From Hyphomicrobiales bacterium (GTDB lineage Bacteria > Pseudomonadota > Alphaproteobacteria > Rhizobiales > Xanthobacteraceae), in assembly GCA_017304505.1 (NCBI GenBank), contig JAFKKQ010000178.1, positions 1 through 5,244 of the forward strand: a DNA stretch of 5,244 bases, written 5' to 3'. The translations under genes and the position numbers were made by a program. Numbering within the stretch: position 1 is the stretch's first letter; each line of letters starts with the position of its first letter. The notes under the pieces were generated by a model. The model saw only the letters and a list, made by a program, of their open reading frames with translations, was not told the origin of the DNA and made no database searches. Of the stretch, positions 1-5,244 are shown in pieces.

Positions 1-1648
1 GCTGCTGCTGTGGGGCCTGCACATGGTCCACACCGGCATTCTGCGCGCGTTCGGCCCCGATCTGCGGCGCGTTCTGTCCCGCGCGCTCGGCAATCGTCTC
101 AGCGCCTTTGCAGCCGGGCTCGGTCTGACCGCGGTCCTGCAAAGCAGCACGGCGACCGCGCTGATGACCGCCTCGTTCACGACCGAGGGCGTGGTCACCC
201 TGGTAACGGCGCTGGCAATCATGCTGGGTGCCAACGTCGGCACCACGCTGATCGTGCAGGTGCTGTCGTTCAATATCGCGGCGGCGGCTCCGGTTCTGTT
301 CATCCTTGGCCTCATCGCGTTCCGTGGCGGCGCCCGCACCCGCATGAAGGACGTCGGCCGGGTGGCGATCGGGCTCGGCCTGATCCTGCTGTCGCTGCAT
401 ATCCTGCTCGACACCCTGGCGCCGGCCGAGCAGGCGCCGGCGATGCGAACGTTGCTCGCCGCCATCACCGGCGATCCGCTGCTCTGCATCCTGATCGCTG
501 CCGCGCTGACCTGGGCTGCCCACTCCAGCGTCGCCACCGTGCTGCTGTTCATGTCGCTCGCCTATTCCCATTTCGTCACGGCGGAAGCCGCGCTCGCGCT
601 GGTGCTCGGCGCCAACCTCGGCAGCGCCATCAATCCATTGTTCGAAGGTGTCCGCCGCGGCGATCCCGCGAGCTACCGAATGCCGGTCGGCAATCTCGTC
701 AATCGCCTGGTCGGCATCGTCCTGGTCGTGCCGTTCCTGCATCCGGTCGCGCGCGAACTCAGCGCGCTGCAGCCCGATCCATCGAAGATGACCGCGGGCT
801 TCCATGTCGCCTTCAACATCGCGACCGCGCTCCTCTTCATCGGCCTGCTCGGCCCGCTCGCCAATCTCCTGGAACGGCTCTTCCCAACTCGCGCAAGGGC
901 CAGCGATCCCACCGCGCCGCGCCATCTCGACCCCACCGCGCTCGATACGCCGTCGCTCGCTCTCGCGGACGCCGCGCGCGAGGTGCTGCACATGGGCGAT
1001 CTGGTGGAGATCATGCTGCGGCAGGTGATGAAAGCGCTGATGACCAACGACCGCGCGCTGGTCGCGGAAGTCTCGAGCATGGATAACGCCGTCGACCGCC
1101 TCGATGAAGCCATCAAGCTTTACGTCGCCAAGCTCACCGGCAACAGCCTCGACGAGCGCGAGGCGCGCCGCGCGATGGAGATCGTGTCGTTCTCAATCAA
1201 TCTCGAACATGTCGGCGACATCATCGACAAGAACCTCAGCGAACTGGCCGACAAGAAGGCCAAGCGCCGACTGCAATTCTCGACCGAGGGCGCGGCCGAA
1301 TTGGAGGCGTTCCACCGCCGCATCCTGGAGGACCTGCGGGTGGCGTTCGGCGTATTCATGTCCGGCAACGTCGAAGACGCCCGCAAGCTGATCCGGGAGA
1401 AGGCCCGGTTGCGTCACGCCGAGATTGCAGCCGCCGAGCGGCACTTCGAGCGCCTGCGCGAGGCGCGAACCGAAACCCTGGAAACCACGTCGATCCACCT
1501 CGACGTGCTGCGCGACCTCAAGCGCATCCATTCCCACATCTGCTCGGTGGCCTACCCGGTGCTGGACACGGCGGGGGAAATGGCGGGCGTTTCCGAGAGC
1601 GACCCGGTGACCCTGATGCTGCCGAACGGCAAGCCCGCCGAGCCGTAG
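1..1648 (+). CDS. Na+/phosphate cotransporter family protein with C-terminal PhoU-like domain (5' end outside window)
   Basis: Probable inner-membrane sodium-coupled phosphate carrier of the Na/Pi-cotransporter (PF02690) family, close in layout to E. coli YjbB. The first complete codon is at base 2, and frame 2 is open there, so the gene begins upstream. Comparison with YjbB as I remember it suggests only about 10-20 residues are missing. The Met at base 23 is internal, because the preceding residues (LLLWGLH) already match the family's first helix. Counting from that Met, two inverted-topology repeats are visible: QSSTAT (40-45) followed by GANVGTT (69-75), and HSSVAT (167-172) followed by GANLGSA (196-202). 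Hydrophobic segments lie at about 24-50, 56-80, 84-100, 112-131, 152-205, 225-240 and 258-285. After a linker (about 288-310), residues 311-515 form a PhoU-like helical bundle with LEHVGDIID (394-402). The gene ends with TAG. The transported ion is inferred from the family; phosphate export is also possible. No frameshift or missing core motif is seen. Confidence 0.9.
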   Translation, partial: LLLWGLHMVHTGILRAFGPDLRRVLSRALGNRLSAFAAGLGLTAVLQSSTATALMTASFTTEGVVTLVTALAIMLGANVGTTLIVQVLSFNIAAAAPVLFILGLIAFRGGARTRMKDVGRVAIGLGLILLSLHILLDTLAPAEQAPAMRTLLAAITGDPLLCILIAAALTWAAHSSVATVLLFMSLAYSHFVTAEAALALVLGANLGSAINPLFEGVRRGDPASYRMPVGNLVNRLVGIVLVVPFLHPVARELSALQPDPSKMTAGFHVAFNIATALLFIGLLGPLANLLERLFPTRARASDPTAPRHLDPTALDTPSLALADAAREVLHMGDLVEIMLRQVMKALMTNDRALVAEVSSMDNAVDRLDEAIKLYVAKLTGNSLDEREARRAMEIVSFSINLEHVGDIIDKNLSELADKKAKRRLQFSTEGAAELEAFHRRILEDLRVAFGVFMSGNVEDARKLIREKARLRHAEIAAAERHFERLREARTETLETTSIHLDVLRDLKRIHSHICSVAYPVLDTAGEMAGVSESDPVTLMLPNGKPAEP

Positions 1649-1746
1649 CGGCGGGGGGCCCGATCGTTCCGGCCGGCTTTCCCCAAGCTTCGGTCTTTCC
1701 TGACAAAAAACGCCTGATGACAACCCGCTTTTCCGGGATTCCGGGG

Positions 1747-1775
1747 TTGGCTCACGCACGATTCTGGTCTAATCC
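1747..1775 (+). promoter_or_regulatory. Possible weak sigma-70-type promoter
   Basis: TTGGCT (1747-1752) and TAATCC (1770-1775) are 17 bases apart, the usual spacing for a housekeeping promoter. The -35 part resembles the TTGNC-type boxes of alphaproteobacteria, but the -10 part is a poor match to TATAAT. Transcription would begin near 1781-1785, just before the hairpins and terminator at 1785-1837. It could therefore make a short structured RNA or a carB leader. This is pattern matching only, in a region where chance matches are easy. Confidence 0.2.
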
Positions 1776-1784
1776 CAATCGCGC

Positions 1785-1806
1785 GCGGGGTTGCCCCCGC
1801 AGGGGC
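1785..1806 (+). promoter_or_regulatory. Two overlapping, mutually exclusive GC hairpins upstream of the terminator
   Basis: GCGGGG (1785-1790) can pair with CCCCGC (1795-1800) around a 4-base loop, giving six GC pairs. GCCCC (1793-1797) can instead pair with GGGGC (1802-1806) around the loop CGCA, giving five GC pairs that two weaker outer pairs (1791-1808, 1792-1807) can extend. Both use bases 1795-1797, so they cannot form together. The second hairpin abuts, and when extended touches, the terminator stem. The arrangement recalls attenuator leaders, but no function is shown. Confidence 0.35.
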
Positions 1807-1807
1807 G

Positions 1808-1837
1808 AAGGACGCGCGGCAAGCGCGCCCTTTTTTT
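1808..1837 (+). terminator. Intrinsic (Rho-independent) terminator
   Basis: The arms GGACGCGC (1810-1817) and GCGCGCCC (1823-1830) form seven GC pairs with one A-C mismatch (1812/1828), around the five-base loop GGCAA. Two A-T pairs (1808-1809 with 1831-1832) can extend the base. Seven consecutive T residues (1831-1837) follow directly. This is the clearest regulatory structure in the gap. It lies about 160 bases after the transporter stop and about 147 bases before carB. It most simply ends transporter transcription, but it could also end a short leader transcript started near 1780. Confidence 0.7.
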
Positions 1838-1856
1838 GTGCCCGCGTTTCCCGGTC

Positions 1857-1889
1857 ATTCCGGGGCGGCCGGCTGGCCGGCCCCGGAAT
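1857..1889. repeat. Long imperfect palindrome, probable dispersed REP-like element
   Basis: The outer arms ATTCCGGGGC (1857-1866) and GCCCCGGAAT (1880-1889) are perfect inverted copies. The inner arms GGCC (1867-1870) and GGCC (1875-1878) pair around the loop GGCT, leaving a single bulged G at 1879. In all, 14 pairs form in 33 bases. No T-run follows on either side, so it is unlikely to be a simple terminator. Intergenic palindromes beginning TCATTCCGGGG are, from memory, common in Bradyrhizobium-type genomes, which is why I call it a dispersed element. Copy number cannot be seen from this window. Confidence 0.55.
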
Positions 1890-1964
1890 TCAGATGCAAA
1901 TGCGACCATGCGTCTGGATTTCCGGCTCGCTCGCATCGGGCTCGCCTGCACCTGGAGTGACGAC

Positions 1965-1970
1965 GGAGAA
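1965..1970 (+). promoter_or_regulatory. Purine-rich tract, possible but distant Shine-Dalgarno for carB
   Basis: GGAGAA is the only good anti-16S match near the carB ATG, but 13 bases separate it from the start, more than the usual 5-9. A second GGAG (1954-1957) is farther still. The start at 1984 is therefore supported mainly by protein conservation and not by its ribosome-binding site. Confidence 0.35.
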
Positions 1971-1983
1971 CATACGAAATCCG

Positions 1984-5244
<3,261 letters not shown>

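Larger units (their letters stand above)
1649..1983. other. 335-base intergenic region without a supported gene
   Basis: This gap separates the transporter stop from the carB start. Frames through it stay open only because the DNA is GC-rich, and none gives a protein I recognise. It contains a possible promoter, two overlapping small hairpins, an intrinsic terminator, a long palindrome and a purine-rich tract, each listed separately. The 9-mer ATTCCGGGG occurs twice directly (1738-1746, 1857-1865) and once inverted (1881-1889). Bases 1649-1737 show no clear hairpin-plus-T-run just after the transporter stop. I see no tRNA-like or known riboswitch-like fold here. Confidence 0.7.

Noticed and set aside
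10..1086. Alternative + strand open frame of 358 codons overlapping the transporter
   Set aside because: It is arginine/alanine/proline-rich with no membrane segments or motifs, while the overlapping frame 2 gives a clear Na/Pi cotransporter.
1193..1759. Antisense open frame of 188 codons over the transporter's 3' end and the gap
   Set aside because: No family resemblance, and most of it lies over the PhoU-like coding region in a shadow frame. No plausible start signal is visible.
1649..1983. Known riboswitch, tRNA or CRISPR repeat in the gap
   Set aside because: No cloverleaf, no spaced repeat units and no consensus of a riboswitch class I know could be found; only hairpins and one palindrome are present.

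Overview
The window is high-GC DNA with codon use and gene content typical of an alphaproteobacterium. The protein wording and a palindrome built on ATTCCGGGG suggest the Bradyrhizobium/Rhodopseudomonas/Afipia group (Nitrobacteraceae). That placement is inference from recognised style, not a database result.

Layout: (1) Bases 1-1648, + strand: the 3' part, nearly all, of a Na+/phosphate cotransporter-family membrane protein (YjbB/NptA type) with a C-terminal PhoU-like helical domain. Its first few residues lie left of the window. (2) Bases 1649-1983: a 335-base gap without a convincing gene. It holds overlapping small GC-rich hairpins, a good intrinsic terminator (hairpin plus T7 at 1808-1837), a strong 33-base imperfect palindrome (1857-1889) that looks like a dispersed REP-type element, and a poorly spaced purine-rich tract before the next gene. 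(3) Bases 1984-5244, + strand: carB, the large subunit of carbamoyl-phosphate synthetase. It is open without a stop for 1087 codons and cut by the window end, probably only some 15-40 codons short of its natural stop.

The two genes point the same way but are separated by a terminator, so they are probably separate transcription units. The transporter would handle phosphate or sodium balance at the inner membrane. CarB would supply carbamoyl phosphate to arginine and pyrimidine synthesis together with CarA, whose gene is not next to carB on the upstream side. Both proteins look intact and ordinary for their families. I see no mobile element, CRISPR array, tRNA, rRNA or defence system, and no previously undescribed system. 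The least explained part is the intergenic region, above all the mutually exclusive hairpins just before the terminator and the in-frame upstream start codons of carB.
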